Of a stretch of 64,000 nt of DNA, positions 24,367 to 35,827 are shown in pieces; the first letter of the stretch is position 1, and each line of letters begins with the position of its first letter. The stretch spans positions 1,441,374 to 1,505,373 of the forward strand of contig JANPYM010000014.1 of the NCBI GenBank assembly GCA_025890175.1, read 5' to 3'. The translations under genes were made by a program, and so were the position numbers. The notes under the pieces are model-generated. The model ran no database searches and had not been told where the DNA came from. It worked only from the letters and a program-made list of their open reading frames with translations. The DNA is from Ciborinia camelliae (taxonomy: Eukaryota; Ascomycota; Leotiomycetes; Helotiales; Sclerotiniaceae).

Positions 24367-25383
24367 TCAGTCTAATCCACTAATCAAATCTTCCCATTGT
24401 CCATCCTCAATATTTCCCTGTACAACATTCGCATATATTCCTTGAACATCCGAGTTATCTCTTGCAGATTCAATGAAAGAAATCAACCTATCCGTAGCCT
24501 CGCCTGCATCAACTGGCACATTCGTATCTTCATTGGGATCCCAAAGGATATCCGAGCTTCCGATTTTTATATCGAATTTCTTCTGCAGAGCGTCCCCCGC
24601 TGCTGTCACCATATTCGGTTCGGTCCAGACAATAATATTACCATCATCATCGACCTCTAAATCCTCGGCTCCTGCTTCGATCGCCTCATCCATCACATCA
24701 TCAATACCAAGATTTTTCTCATCTTTCTCGAATGTGACACATCCTTTCTTCTGGAATAGATATGCCGTAGGTGTAACAGTTCCCCCATGAACCTTGACTA
24801 GATGTCTCAAATCCATCATTGTACGATTGACGCTATCCGTTTCTGCTTCGATTATCATGGCCACTTGGGGCGGCATGATGCATTCCAATGTCGCCTTCTG
24901 CAGCGCAGCTCCGGTTGTAGATTTTCCTTGGCCACGGGCGATGGCAGTTTCGATGAGAATTTTCGGGAAACCAGCTACAGGAATGTGAGTGTTTGTACAT
25001 ATCGATGCTGGAAGGGAATGTACCCCATTATGTACCTTTCTTCGCAGACGCTAGGACAGTCGCCAGTCTCGGATTTATGTACGGATCGGCTCCATATACT
25101 TGTATTGCAGATTAGTATTGATTGATGATGCTCAAGGCGTGTACCGAATTAACATAACCTAACACAACATACATTTTACAGCCAGCGAAATGTCATGCGC
25201 AATGATGGATCGTGCCTTGGTCTTTTTTGCATCCACGGCTCCTTTGTCATGTTTGATCTTCGACCATCGATTGTGACCTGAAGATACCACTGACGTAGTG
25301 GAAAACTGTAGACATTTCGAACAGATGTAGTCAGTTCGAAGGAAAGGTCTTAGACCTCTAGAAAATGCCGGCATGTTGGTCAT
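24367..25383 (-). CDS. Mitochondrial YebC/TACO1 family translational factor
   Basis: Member of the YebC/PmpR family; the mitochondrial branch (human TACO1, yeast Dpc29) supports mitochondrial translation, notably of Cox1 in mammals. Three exons: 25383-25173, 25098-25036 (63 nt) and 24974-24367, giving 293 residues. Introns run GTATGT to ATACAAG and GTACAT to CTGTAG. The N-terminal 34 residues are Arg/Ser-rich without acidic residues, as in a mitochondrial presequence. The family signature GHNRWSKIKHDKGAVDAKK follows (residues about 35-53). The NPRLA and AGFPKILIETAIARGQGK motifs span exons 2 and 3. The C-terminal alpha/beta domain with a VTPTAYLFQKKG stretch completes the usual three-domain layout. 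A second ATG three codons downstream is an alternative start. Shares a 228-bp divergent promoter with the Laa1-like gene. Confidence 0.9.
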
Positions 25384-25611
25384 ACTGAAAATGAAAATTA
25401 TATTATTTATATTAAGTCGAGACTTCTGGAACTCTGAAAATAAATATCGTTCTAGCTTCCGATTGGCTGAAATTCGATCATCGTTGCGAACCTCTGTACA
25501 ATTGTACAAGTAAAGGAGCGAGGCCAGAACCACACTTTAAATGTCCAAATCCCTCAAGGACATTCGCAACAACGCAATTATCAAATTCTAAATTCAACAA
25601 AGGACTAGTCA

Positions 25612-28600
25612 ATGTCATCGACAGGTCGACCAAGCTCTAAAAATGGCTCAAGTGAACTTCCGGGCAGGATAGAGCCATCCCCCACCCCCGAACTCGATAT
25701 CAAGAAGCTCCAATCACTTCCATCAGAACAGCAAGACCTATACCTTCTTAATTTCGTATCGATACTCACAAAGCATGTGGAAAACCTGGAGCCAGATGAC
25801 TGTACCGCACAACAGCTTTACCTCAAGAAAGAACTATTTCAAATCCTCAATCTCGCAGCTCCCCCCCCAACCAGAGTGATTCGAAACAATTTGGGACGAT
25901 GTTTGGCACATGTGCTGGGGAAAGGCGACAGGAAACTGCTCTTCGAAACTATAAATGATCTGGTTAATATAATAAGTAGCGGAAAGACGAAGACAGATGG
26001 AGATTTCAGGACGAAGCATGCGGCTGTTTACTGCTTAGGGGATGTCTTCGCAGCTGCTGGAGACAGCGCAATTGGGCTGCATTCTTTGGCATGCAGTGCA
26101 TTGTTGAAACTATTGAAATCCGCGCAAAACAATGCGGGCCTACGAGCGGCGATATTCAAGTCTTTGAGTAAAATTGTGGGGATGGTTGCGACAAGTATGG
26201 ACGACACAATCGCAAAGGATATATGGAAACAAGCAAGAAGTTATGCTTCGAGTGAAAAGTCGGCATTGGTACAGATTGCTGCGTGTAGATGCTTGAGGAG
26301 TCTGTGTAAATATACACAGTACTACGATAATTCCAGCGATTTCGAAAGTCTCAAGTCAACCATATTCAAGACTATAGATTCGCCCAGCGCATTGGTTCGA
26401 CAGGCAGCGGCAGAGTGTTTAGCAGAGGCTTTAGTAAAGAGTCATTCTGAAGAAATCCCGCGAGATAACGATCTGCCTATGATCAAGAAGATCAAAAGAT
26501 CTAATACCAATAAACGTTCATCTGTGATAGCCGGTCCCGGGCTTGATGATGATGAACTTCCCTCGAGACCTGGAACTCCTACTGGCAACAAGAAGAGTCA
26601 AATACTCGTCCTCACACTGCAAGAAATATTGAAAGTATTGTCTAATCAATATATCAAAATATCCACAACCAATCGAGCTCGAGCTGGAATAGCTGTCTGT
26701 TATAGTCGAATATTCAAGAGTATGAGCGAAAGAACTGTCGAAACGATGTATATGCAAATCGTGGACCATTTTACCGTGGAGCTTTTGAGTCATGCAAACA
26801 TTACTTGTAACAGATATCGTTTGTTAAGCGCACGCAAATTCGTTCAAATCATTCTCGAAGATGTGGTGGGCCAATCCATACTCGGGGAATCTGGGCAATT
26901 GGACGCTGCGAAGTCTTTGGTAAATGACATCTTGAAGAATTACCCTCAGGTGATTAAAGAAAGGGCTGAGCCTTCGAAACATACACTTATTGCCACGCTC
27001 AGCGCATTAGCGTCGTTGATTAAAACTTTAGGGTCTGCTGCAAACGTGATTGCCGAAAGCTGTCGCGATGGACTATTACAAGTTCTTCAACATCCCAGTT
27101 ACACGGTTCAGATATATACATCTTACTGTTTACGGGCATTTACGTTGGCTTGCCCGCAGCAACTATTGCCATGCCTCACAATTTGCATGAATAGTGTCAA
27201 CCGAGAGTTAAACTTATTGAGCACTGTAAGAAACTCACCAAGGCGATGTGTGGGATATGCGAATGGGTTATCTGCTATGATTAGCACAGCAAATCTACAA
27301 CCTCTTTATGGATCAGTGGACGTCAACAGCCGTGTCCTTTCTCTCGCGACTAGTCTTCTCAAGTCTAGTAGTAAGTCAGAATTGCGCGTCTCAAGTACTC
27401 AAATCCAGGTAGCATGGATACTCATAGGCGGCTTGATGTCCTTGGGTCCGAATTTCGTCAAGATTCACCTCTCCCAACTACTTTTACTATGGAAAAATGC
27501 ATTACCGAAGCCTCTTGCGAAGGACAATACTTCTCAACGAAGTTTCCTCGAATCTTCCTTTCTCACCCATGTTAGAGAGTGTGCACTTGGTTCCATCTTG
27601 GCGTTTTTGCAATTTAACAGCCGCCTCCTGACTGCAGATGTCTCCAAGCGAATTGCTGCCATGCTTACAAATACCTCAGCATTTCTGAAGAGTCTTCCAT
27701 CCAAAAAGCTGTCGGATGATGTCACACAAAGGTTGACTCCATCATTGCAACTGCAGGATTTGGATTTGATGGTCCAGCGCCGTGTTCTTCAATGTTATGC
27801 GAGGCTAGTCACTCTTAGCCCAATTGGTGGAAGCGAAGCGCTATTACAATCAAATCTTCTGACGCTTGCTGTGTCATTTTTTGCCGACCCTGAAAACTAT
27901 AGTCCAAGCTCATTGTCTTCGTCGATTGCGAACTCGGCAGGTAACTTCGAGACAGTATGGGATGTCGGGGATAATTCCGGCTTTGGGGTCACAGGCCTTG
28001 TGCGAGGATTTAATGTGCAAAAATTGGCTTCCGAACAAGAAAATGGATCTCAAGACGATTGGATAAAAGAAACTGGATCAGATATTGATATATCAAATGT
28101 ACTGCTGTCTCCAATCTGCAGTTCACTTGAGCACGACTCAATTTCACTATACTTAGGCAATATCGAGAAAGAAAATAGTCTACCAGACCCACCGGCTACA
28201 GAAGTCGTCAATATAGCCATCAGACTATTCGCAATTGCTTTCCCGATCACCCCTCCAAAGATTCAGGAAAGCATATTAGAACAAATCGCTACGTTCTTAG
28301 CCACAGGTGCGCTTCAACGAGATCCTGGACGAAAGGCTGCGATAAATGCCAATATTGCGACTGCACTGTTTTCTGCGCTGAAGGTGGCCGTTAAAGAGAC
28401 ATCATCTCCTCCCGGTGACCTTACCAATCCTGCAGTGGAGAAGCTCATGCAAGAAATTTTGCGGTCATTCGTTGTACATCAAGATCAATATGTACGCAGC
28501 ATTGGTTATGAATCTCTAGCTCGACTCTGCAACAGTTCTGGTAATACGTATACCAACCAGGAAATCAAATACCTTATTGATACTATTGTTAGCAACCGTG

Positions 28601-31600
28601 AGCCGAATGCAAGAGCTGGTTGTGCGATGGCATTAGGGTGCATTCATTCTCAGGTCGGAGGAATGGCCGCAGGATTCCATTTGAAAACCATATTAGGGAT
28701 CTTGATGTCCTTGTGCAATGATCCACATCCAACTGTTCACATCTGGGCTCTTGAGGCTCTATCCCGTGTCGCAGACTCAGCTGGATTGACATTCTCTGGA
28801 TATGTATCGAGTACACTTGGCATGTTGTGCCAATTGTATGTTTCAGATACTCATAACGAAGAAATTTCTTCACTGGCCACCTCGAATCTGGAATTGGAGT
28901 TGTCTACAACTGCCGTCATTGCGCGTTGTATTGATTCTTTGGTCAATGTTCTTGGCCCTGATCTGCAAGATATGACCAAAGCTCGGGATTTGATACTTAC
29001 GATGGTAGGGCAATTTGGGGCAGAGGAAAATATTCTAGTTCTGGCGGGGAGTTTGAAGTGTCAGGAACATTTAGCTCTATATGCTCCAGGTCATATGGAA
29101 TTTGTTGACTATGTTGTTCTTCTCCAGAAAGATCTCAAGTCGGATATATCATTACTCAGAGACATCGCTATCGATGGTCTATATAATCTCATGAAGCGCA
29201 ATTCGGAGGATGTTGTCAAAGCAGCTGAGGCCGGGTTTGAAGATCAACTTTGGCTAGCTTTGGATTCAGATCCTGCACATGATGGTATTCGGAACGTCAT
29301 CCGAAATTGGTTGCAACAATCTTGTTTAACGGAAACACCACGATGGCTGCAACGATGTCAGACCGTTCTATCGATGACAAGACCCAAGACAGAAGATTCC
29401 GCAGCCATATCTGCAAAGGTCAGTGCTCTGCCTGATCTGCAGGACGAAGAAGTAGCAGGTTTCGCAGCTGCTTCCGGTATGACCAAAGACACGAGCACTC
29501 CCGCTGCTGGTCAAGAACCACTTAGATGGCAAGTTCGAACATTTGCCATGAGCTGTTTGGGAGAAATCTTCGCATTGGTCAGCAAAGATCTAGCTGCCAA
29601 TGGAAGCTCAACTGCGGAAGTCGCTCTGCAAAAACGAGTAGCAGATGTTATTCGAATGGCATTTTCTGCCTCCACGTCCAACGTTGTGGAACTTCGAGTT
29701 TGGGGCTTGAAAATAATTGATGCTGTCTTAAAGATGTTCGGCCACACACCAGATCCCGATTTTGCCGAGGCCCCACTTCTCGAACAATACCAGGCCCAAA
29801 TCAGTTCCGCTCTTACACCAGCTTTCGCCGCTGATTCCTCGCCCGAATTGGCATCCGAGGCTGTCAATGTTTGTGCCGCTTTCATTGCCACCGGCATCGT
29901 TACTGATGTCGATCGTATGGGACGTATTCTCAAAACTTTGGTTACTGCGTTGGAGAACTTCTCGACAGAATCTGAAGTTGCGTCCATTGGAGATCTCAAA
30001 GGGTTGAGTTCCAATGCCCAGGTTATGGTCAAGATGGCAGTGTTCTCTGCCTGGGCTGAGTTACAAGTAGCCAGTACGGAACAAAAGTATCTCGTGGATG
30101 TCCTCAAGCCATACATTGGAATTCTGACTCCATTATGGCTTGCATCGCTAAGAGAATTTGCAAGATTAAGATTTGAGCCAGATATTTCTATGAGCTTAGG
30201 CCCTCCATCTCTGTCGGGCAGTTTGGATAGCATTTATTCTGCATTGAACCGAGAGACTCTTTTGAGATTCTATCAAGATTCATGGCTCAAGCTTGTTGAT
30301 GCTATCGCTAGTCTTATTGAGCAGGATAGTGAATTCGTTTTCAACGCTCTCGATGGCAAGGAAGCCGATGCTCCTTCAACGAACGGAAATTCCAAAGGCA
30401 ATGACATCAACTACCGAGACGAACCAGTCGCATTTTTCTTCGTTCTGTTTGGTATTGCATTTGAAGCTCTCGTTGCTAAACCCAGCAACGAGGCACTGGC
30501 ATCGAAAGGACAAACCCTCGAGATCTTGCAGGCTTTGAAGAAAATCTTGCATCCTAGTGTATCTGGACACGCGATATATCGAGAAGCAATCTTCTCAGAA
30601 ACTATGGACCTATTAGATCGCCTTGTTCTCACCGAGGGACTTGACGTTCAAACGGTTATTGTGCAAATAGCGAGAAGTCTATGTATTGCCCATCCTTCGG
30701 CTACCAAGGCAGACATGGCTGAAGAAGAAGATTTGTCGGAAGATATCGAACAGCTGTTTGAATTGACTAGAATTATTGTTTTGGTGCTTGCTGGCCTTCT
30801 ACCAAATTTGATTGAAGCACAACAACCTGCTCGTCATCCACTGACTGAAGAAGCCGTCTCTCTGGTCAGAGTATCCCTTAATGCATTGGTCGATGCTGCC
30901 GAAGTGTTTCCATCAATAATTAAAACTGATCTCCACGCTTGCATCATTCACATATTCGCTACAATTCTTGGCACAGGAAGTTGCCAAGCTGTGGTCGTTC
31001 CTCAATCGCTCCCGATACTCAAAAGATTCATCACAAGTATCTCAGCATCACACAAAACGCAAAAGCCTAAGCACAATACCAGCATCGTACAACTACAAGG
31101 ATGCCTGAAACGATTCTTGTCAATTTATATGAATGCTCAAAAACGAGAAACGGAAGTATCTTTACCATGTGTTAAGAATACACTTCTCGCTTCCACGCTA
31201 TTGCTTACTAGTGGAACAAACTATTTATCCGCCAGCGAACCACTTGTCTCTCGATTCCTCGATGAAGTCGTAGATTGTCTAAGCGATCGAATGGTAGGAT
31301 ACCATACCCATCACTTCACATATAAATCTGCTAACATAGTTGCACAGACCGCAAAAGTAGCAGCAAACTGCATTCGTAGCCTCCTCCTCATCACTCCAAA
31401 AACATCCGCCGATCAAAGCATCGCTCGCTATCTATTACCTCTTCTCGTGAGCTTTAGCACGAATACCGCAACTGAAGATCCCGAAAACGCCCGATCTCTA
31501 ACACTTCATGCTCTAACGGCATTTGTGGTTTCACTTGAAGGCAAACCAAGAGCAGTAGCTATGTCGGTCGTGGTACCTACAATATTGAAACGCGCAAATG

Positions 31601-31827
31601 GCGACGGAGAGAAAGTTTGGAAAGAAACTAATGCCCGGCTCCTTGAGATGGCGGCTGCTGATCCGACGGCTTTCAGAGCTGTGGTTGTTGGGATGACACC
31701 AGAGCAGAAGAGCTTCATGGAAGGCGTTTTGGTCAAGGGGAGAGAGGCTGGAAGGGGTAAGATGGATGATGTGGATGATGGCGGAAGGGAGCCAACTATT
31801 GCGCTGAGGATGGACTTTGGGGTTTAA
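25612..31827 (+). CDS. Laa1/HEATR5 family AP-1 accessory HEAT-repeat protein
   Basis: Very large scaffold that helps recruit the clathrin adaptor AP-1 to trans-Golgi and endosomal membranes (Laa1 in yeast, HEATR5A/B in animals). A single uninterrupted exon of 2071 codons, close to the expected 2000-2070 residues. Family features are the N-terminal LPSEQQDLYLLNF...HVENL segment, the VIRNNLGRCLAHVLGKGDRK motif near residues 87-106 and the KHAAVYCLGDVF block. Long arrays of helical HEAT repeats carry repeated Leu-rich pairs with Arg/Lys caps up to about residue 2000. A Ser/Thr/Pro-rich linker near residues 295-330 and a less conserved C-terminus complete it. Intronless structure is notable beside its heavily spliced neighbours. 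Identification rests on recognised N-terminal motifs and length. Confidence 0.85.
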   Translation: MSSTGRPSSKNGSSELPGRIEPSPTPELDIKKLQSLPSEQQDLYLLNFVSILTKHVENLEPDDCTAQQLYLKKELFQILNLAAPPPTRVIRNNLGRCLAHVLGKGDRKLLFETINDLVNIISSGKTKTDGDFRTKHAAVYCLGDVFAAAGDSAIGLHSLACSALLKLLKSAQNNAGLRAAIFKSLSKIVGMVATSMDDTIAKDIWKQARSYASSEKSALVQIAACRCLRSLCKYTQYYDNSSDFESLKSTIFKTIDSPSALVRQAAAECLAEALVKSHSEEIPRDNDLPMIKKIKRSNTNKRSSVIAGPGLDDDELPSRPGTPTGNKKSQILVLTLQEILKVLSNQYIKISTTNRARAGIAVCYSRIFKSMSERTVETMYMQIVDHFTVELLSHANITCNRYRLLSARKFVQIILEDVVGQSILGESGQLDAAKSLVNDILKNYPQVIKERAEPSKHTLIATLSALASLIKTLGSAANVIAESCRDGLLQVLQHPSYTVQIYTSYCLRAFTLACPQQLLPCLTICMNSVNRELNLLSTVRNSPRRCVGYANGLSAMISTANLQPLYGSVDVNSRVLSLATSLLKSSSKSELRVSSTQIQVAWILIGGLMSLGPNFVKIHLSQLLLLWKNALPKPLAKDNTSQRSFLESSFLTHVRECALGSILAFLQFNSRLLTADVSKRIAAMLTNTSAFLKSLPSKKLSDDVTQRLTPSLQLQDLDLMVQRRVLQCYARLVTLSPIGGSEALLQSNLLTLAVSFFADPENYSPSSLSSSIANSAGNFETVWDVGDNSGFGVTGLVRGFNVQKLASEQENGSQDDWIKETGSDIDISNVLLSPICSSLEHDSISLYLGNIEKENSLPDPPATEVVNIAIRLFAIAFPITPPKIQESILEQIATFLATGALQRDPGRKAAINANIATALFSALKVAVKETSSPPGDLTNPAVEKLMQEILRSFVVHQDQYVRSIGYESLARLCNSSGNTYTNQEIKYLIDTIVSNREPNARAGCAMALGCIHSQVGGMAAGFHLKTILGILMSLCNDPHPTVHIWALEALSRVADSAGLTFSGYVSSTLGMLCQLYVSDTHNEEISSLATSNLELELSTTAVIARCIDSLVNVLGPDLQDMTKARDLILTMVGQFGAEENILVLAGSLKCQEHLALYAPGHMEFVDYVVLLQKDLKSDISLLRDIAIDGLYNLMKRNSEDVVKAAEAGFEDQLWLALDSDPAHDGIRNVIRNWLQQSCLTETPRWLQRCQTVLSMTRPKTEDSAAISAKVSALPDLQDEEVAGFAAASGMTKDTSTPAAGQEPLRWQVRTFAMSCLGEIFALVSKDLAANGSSTAEVALQKRVADVIRMAFSASTSNVVELRVWGLKIIDAVLKMFGHTPDPDFAEAPLLEQYQAQISSALTPAFAADSSPELASEAVNVCAAFIATGIVTDVDRMGRILKTLVTALENFSTESEVASIGDLKGLSSNAQVMVKMAVFSAWAELQVASTEQKYLVDVLKPYIGILTPLWLASLREFARLRFEPDISMSLGPPSLSGSLDSIYSALNRETLLRFYQDSWLKLVDAIASLIEQDSEFVFNALDGKEADAPSTNGNSKGNDINYRDEPVAFFFVLFGIAFEALVAKPSNEALASKGQTLEILQALKKILHPSVSGHAIYREAIFSETMDLLDRLVLTEGLDVQTVIVQIARSLCIAHPSATKADMAEEEDLSEDIEQLFELTRIIVLVLAGLLPNLIEAQQPARHPLTEEAVSLVRVSLNALVDAAEVFPSIIKTDLHACIIHIFATILGTGSCQAVVVPQSLPILKRFITSISASHKTQKPKHNTSIVQLQGCLKRFLSIYMNAQKRETEVSLPCVKNTLLASTLLLTSGTNYLSASEPLVSRFLDEVVDCLSDRMVGYHTHHFTYKSANIVAQTAKVAANCIRSLLLITPKTSADQSIARYLLPLLVSFSTNTATEDPENARSLTLHALTAFVVSLEGKPRAVAMSVVVPTILKRANGDGEKVWKETNARLLEMAAADPTAFRAVVVGMTPEQKSFMEGVLVKGREAGRGKMDDVDDGGREPTIALRMDFGV

Positions 31828-32445
31828 TGTGGATGGAGAGAGAAGATGGAAAGGGAGAATTAAATATGCATGGAGTGGGGTATGAAAGTCATGCTATCAT
31901 GATCATGGTACGTCGGAATAGCATGGCACGGGTGTTATAGATATTAATAATAAGGGAAGATTTCATTTTGAGTTGGAGATATGAGAAGTGGTATTTCACG
32001 TGCACCGGTCCGTGTTTTATTGCGTGATGTGTGATGTGTGTCCTCCCGAGGAGGAGTCCTTCCTTTTAAATCTTCATGCCCCAAATTTCCATCCCCAAAA
32101 AACATAATCAAATCAAATCAAATCCCCAGATCTTCTCCCTTCTCCTCTGGACCCAACGCTCAACGACTTCACCCCCAATCCTATGACATCCTTGTCCCCC
32201 ATCTCCTCCCCTCCTATTTTTCCACCTACCCCTTCATCCCTCCATACCCCATCCTATCGTCTCATCATCCTCCCCTCCCACTCCCCACTCCCTCGTCTGA
32301 CTCGCCGCTCTCGTCGCCGGCGAAAAGAAATCCGCGGGGCCGTTGCCGTATTTTAAGCTTTCGGGGTAGTGGAGCTCGAAGCGTAGGGGTTTAAAGGGGG
32401 TTTTGAGGGCGCGAAAGTTGCTTGGGTGGGTGGGGTGGGTGACTT

Positions 32446-32480
32446 GCTTGTTGCTGCTGCTGTTGCTGCTGCTGTTGCTG
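32446..32480. repeat. CAG/CAA trinucleotide tract
   Basis: On the minus strand the tract reads as CAGCAACAGCAGCAG-type triplets for about 11 units. It can encode Gln, Ser/Asn or Ala runs depending on frame. It lies beside a locally GC-rich segment in which more than one minus-strand frame is open. Confidence 0.8.
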
Positions 32481-34110
32481 GGGTGGTGGGTGGTAGGGGG
32501 AAGGGGGGAAGGGGAAGAGGAAGAGAGATAGTGGGATAGTGGTTTCTTTTTTTGGTATGGACTTTTGTTCTCTTGGTTGGTTGGGGATGAGGGAACTCAG
32601 AAGACGGAAGACGGAAGATGGGATGAGTGAGTGAGTGAGTGAGTGTTGATGATTGAATGTTTTGATTTAATATGATTGGGGATTGAGAGAGAAATATTAA
32701 GGATAATATCGAAGATGTATACGAGAGGTATGTATGTAGAAAGAGGGGAAGGGAAAGGCGGTTGGTATATATATATACATATAAATAATACAATCAATCT
32801 ACACCTCCTACCTACCAATACATCCAGAACTCCCCCCCCCCAAATAAACACACGCATCCCAAGCATTCTAGCCCCATTGAGTTTCATTTCACATCTCACG
32901 ATATTATCGTCACCCAAGTACTAGGTACCTAATGAGGTATCGAATCAAAAATCAAGTATCGAATCATCACAAGGATATCGCCACATACCTACCTACCGCG
33001 GATTCCCCACTCTCTGCCGCGATATTTGATATTTCGACGTCTGTTGGCGGATGGAAATTGCGATTTTCCTTCCACATTGGAATTCTGGGTCTTGTCTTTT
33101 GCGGGATGCTGGGGTGCCTCCGGGGGATTTGAGTGGGCTTTTGGCATTGTTATGGATTGTTATTGTTATGGGTGTGGGCGTTGGGCATGGCTTTTCGGGA
33201 AAAGCATCGGGGTGCGATGGAATGGAATGGAAAGGGCGGGTCGGAAAGGGAGGTGATGCATCATTGCATCATGTGATTGGATTGGATTGGATTGGATTGT
33301 TAGATGATGGTTTCGCGTGGGATGATTTTCTCTCGTTTTTTTAGAGCTCATGGGTCGATTCTGGGGGATGGGATATACTGAGGTGAGGTTGTTTTGGATA
33401 TATGGTTTGCTGGTATTGAATATAGGTGTCTAGAAAAAAGAGCGTTGAAGTTCTACCCATATATTTTTCGTATCATTCTTTTTATATAAGTGTTTTTGGG
33501 ATCCCGATGCTTTTTGGAGGTATGATAATGAGCGTCGGAATAGTTCTTTAGTTAATACTCGGATGGATTGGTAAGCTCCTGGAGTTTCGCTTTGCTATTG
33601 ACATACCATGAGTTCGCAACCTCCTGACTTTCGATAGACCTTTCCAGCTGGAGAAGCTGTTCTGGTTGGTATTGGTTGGTCTCTATCATTATAAAGCGAT
33701 GACAAGGACAAGCAAATTCTAGTCATGAAACCAAAATCTGCATGCATCAACGGTAACATATCCGCAGTAAATCCACAAACGTGACCGAAAAAACTCTTAT
33801 TATCTAATATCTTCAACCTCCTGTATCTTCAACTTTCACTTGAAACTTGAAACTCGACCAGCGCAACGTGACCCCTCCGAAACGCCAACTCAGAAATCGA
33901 TGAACGAATAACAGATAACAGGTTGACCTCTCAACCGAGTCTGAGTCGACTCAGATGATTCGATCCTCTCCAGATGGATCGTTATAAGATACATACATAT
34001 ATTCTTGGATAATTTCCTGGCCCTTATGTTCATTGTTTGCTCAAATGCTCGAACTGAGAACTCGTCTTTTATGTGAAGTAACTCATAGTCACGTATTCAT
34101 CCAACCAATC

Positions 34111-34141
34111 TTCTTCTTCTTCTTCTTCTTCTTCTTCTTCT
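34111..34141. repeat. TTC trinucleotide microsatellite
   Basis: About ten perfect TTC units in tandem, followed shortly by a (TC)n run. Noncoding as far as can be judged. Confidence 0.9.
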
Positions 34142-35827
34142 CAAAGACTATGCCTCTCTCTCTCTCTCTTGAGATTTTTCCAGAAATGAAGTCACACACA
34201 GCAAAACTTGCATTTCCACGCCGTTTCTTTCTTTCTTGCACGTCCATCGCCCACATTCTTTGTGGTAAGTGATAAATAATCATGGATAAGATCTTGGTCG
34301 ACATACTAGGTAGTTCGCGCGGATTCTGCCTAGGACCCTGGATCCTGGATCCTGTATCGCCCCGAAAATCTCGCTGTACCTACAGTATCTGCGAATGAGG
34401 TTCCTCTGATATAGATGATGGGAAATGAAATGACACGTGATAATGTGAAGTATAAGTATTTATAGTCGGAAATGCGGCTTACCTTAGATACCTAACTGAG
34501 AGATGGAGAGTCATTTGAATGGATGATGTATCGATGATGGAAAGTGCGGACAAATACAGGTCATCGTATTCTGTGGCCTCGCGAAAGGTATCGAGGTCTA
34601 GTTGACTTTTCCATACTGACAAAGGACACTCAGAATGCAGTAAAAGTTTATGCAAGATATCCCCAGCCAGTATTGATTCTTGTACTTACCAGTAAAAATC
34701 AGAATCGTAACGGGGTTTTCCATAACAAGCTTGTCTCTACATCGACATGACAGACATGTACAGAAGCGTTGATGAGGGGTTTCAATACACAGTCCCGACT
34801 GTCATTATGTGGATCCGGATCTTTTATATAATTAGAGAGTTTGCTCGTTGATCTGGGAGATTCGAGGATGGATGGCCCTGAGGGATATGGAATTTGGTGA
34901 AGGTTACAATTACAAATGCCATCGGTTCTGTGGACGCAAAAGTTCAAAACCGGGTGGAAGTATAGTGTTGTGTTCCTATATATAATATTTTGAACGTGGA
35001 ACACTCACTCAGGTAAGGTATATGCTGATTTCATATTACTTGGCTAACAAACTCAACTCACATGTTGGCACTATTATCACGCTGGTTATATGTATTCCAT
35101 CGCCAATCCAGGAGTCGTCCCAAATTTCCCAAAATCAACCGAACTTCGGGTCGGCTACAGTATCAATATGGATGAATCGCTGTTGCTCTGCTTCAAATTG
35201 GTAATAGCCCATGAAGGAAGCTGAAGCTTTCCTATACATCTATTAGTTTGCTTTCCTATACATCTATTCGTTTCTTTGATGGCTTGGGGAAAGGCTAAGG
35301 GGGGGAGGGGGCTGTCAAAATCCACTTTTGAAGGAAGCCATGAAGATTTATTAAATCCGACCACCTAATGAAAAACCAGGGAAACCCTTAACCAATAATA
35401 CGAAAATATTTAGAGCTTCCATCGGAATTGCTTGCGCTATATCTAAGTTAGTATACAGCCTTCGGTAGTTAAACCCTCTTTCCCATATTTAAAAAGCTCA
35501 AACTTGAATATTTCGAGCTCTCTCAAGTTGATATTAGATAATGAGTATATTATTATTCTCTTCAATAGCCGATATGTGCATGGAAATATATGATAGTTTC
35601 GGCTAGTATACATACATAAAGTTTTATATCCCTCAGAATATCCTTAAAGAACTCCTCGTACGATTCCTAATAATCCTCATTCGGAAAGGCCTGCTCGTCT
35701 GACGATCTTTCTCCAAAAAAAAAAAATCAGATTTATTTATAATTTATAAAGGGTTATCTGTCGTAGCTGTAATTTATTTATCTTCGAACCTACGGTCTAA
35801 TTACCGGTAGTAGTAGCATAGTATCTT

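Larger units (their letters stand above)
31828..35827. other. Intergenic region with simple repeats and a GC-rich island
   Basis: No confidently supported gene in about 4 kb. Contents seen: a GC-rich patch at about 32230-32480 with a CAG/CAA tract (listed separately); a GAGT run at 32625-32645; a TTC trinucleotide run at 34111-34141 followed by (TC)n at about 34152-34169; and AT-rich, TpA-rich DNA at 35360-35830 with a run of A near 35717-35728 that could be an eroded repeat. Scattered short open frames have no family resemblance. Confidence 0.6.
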
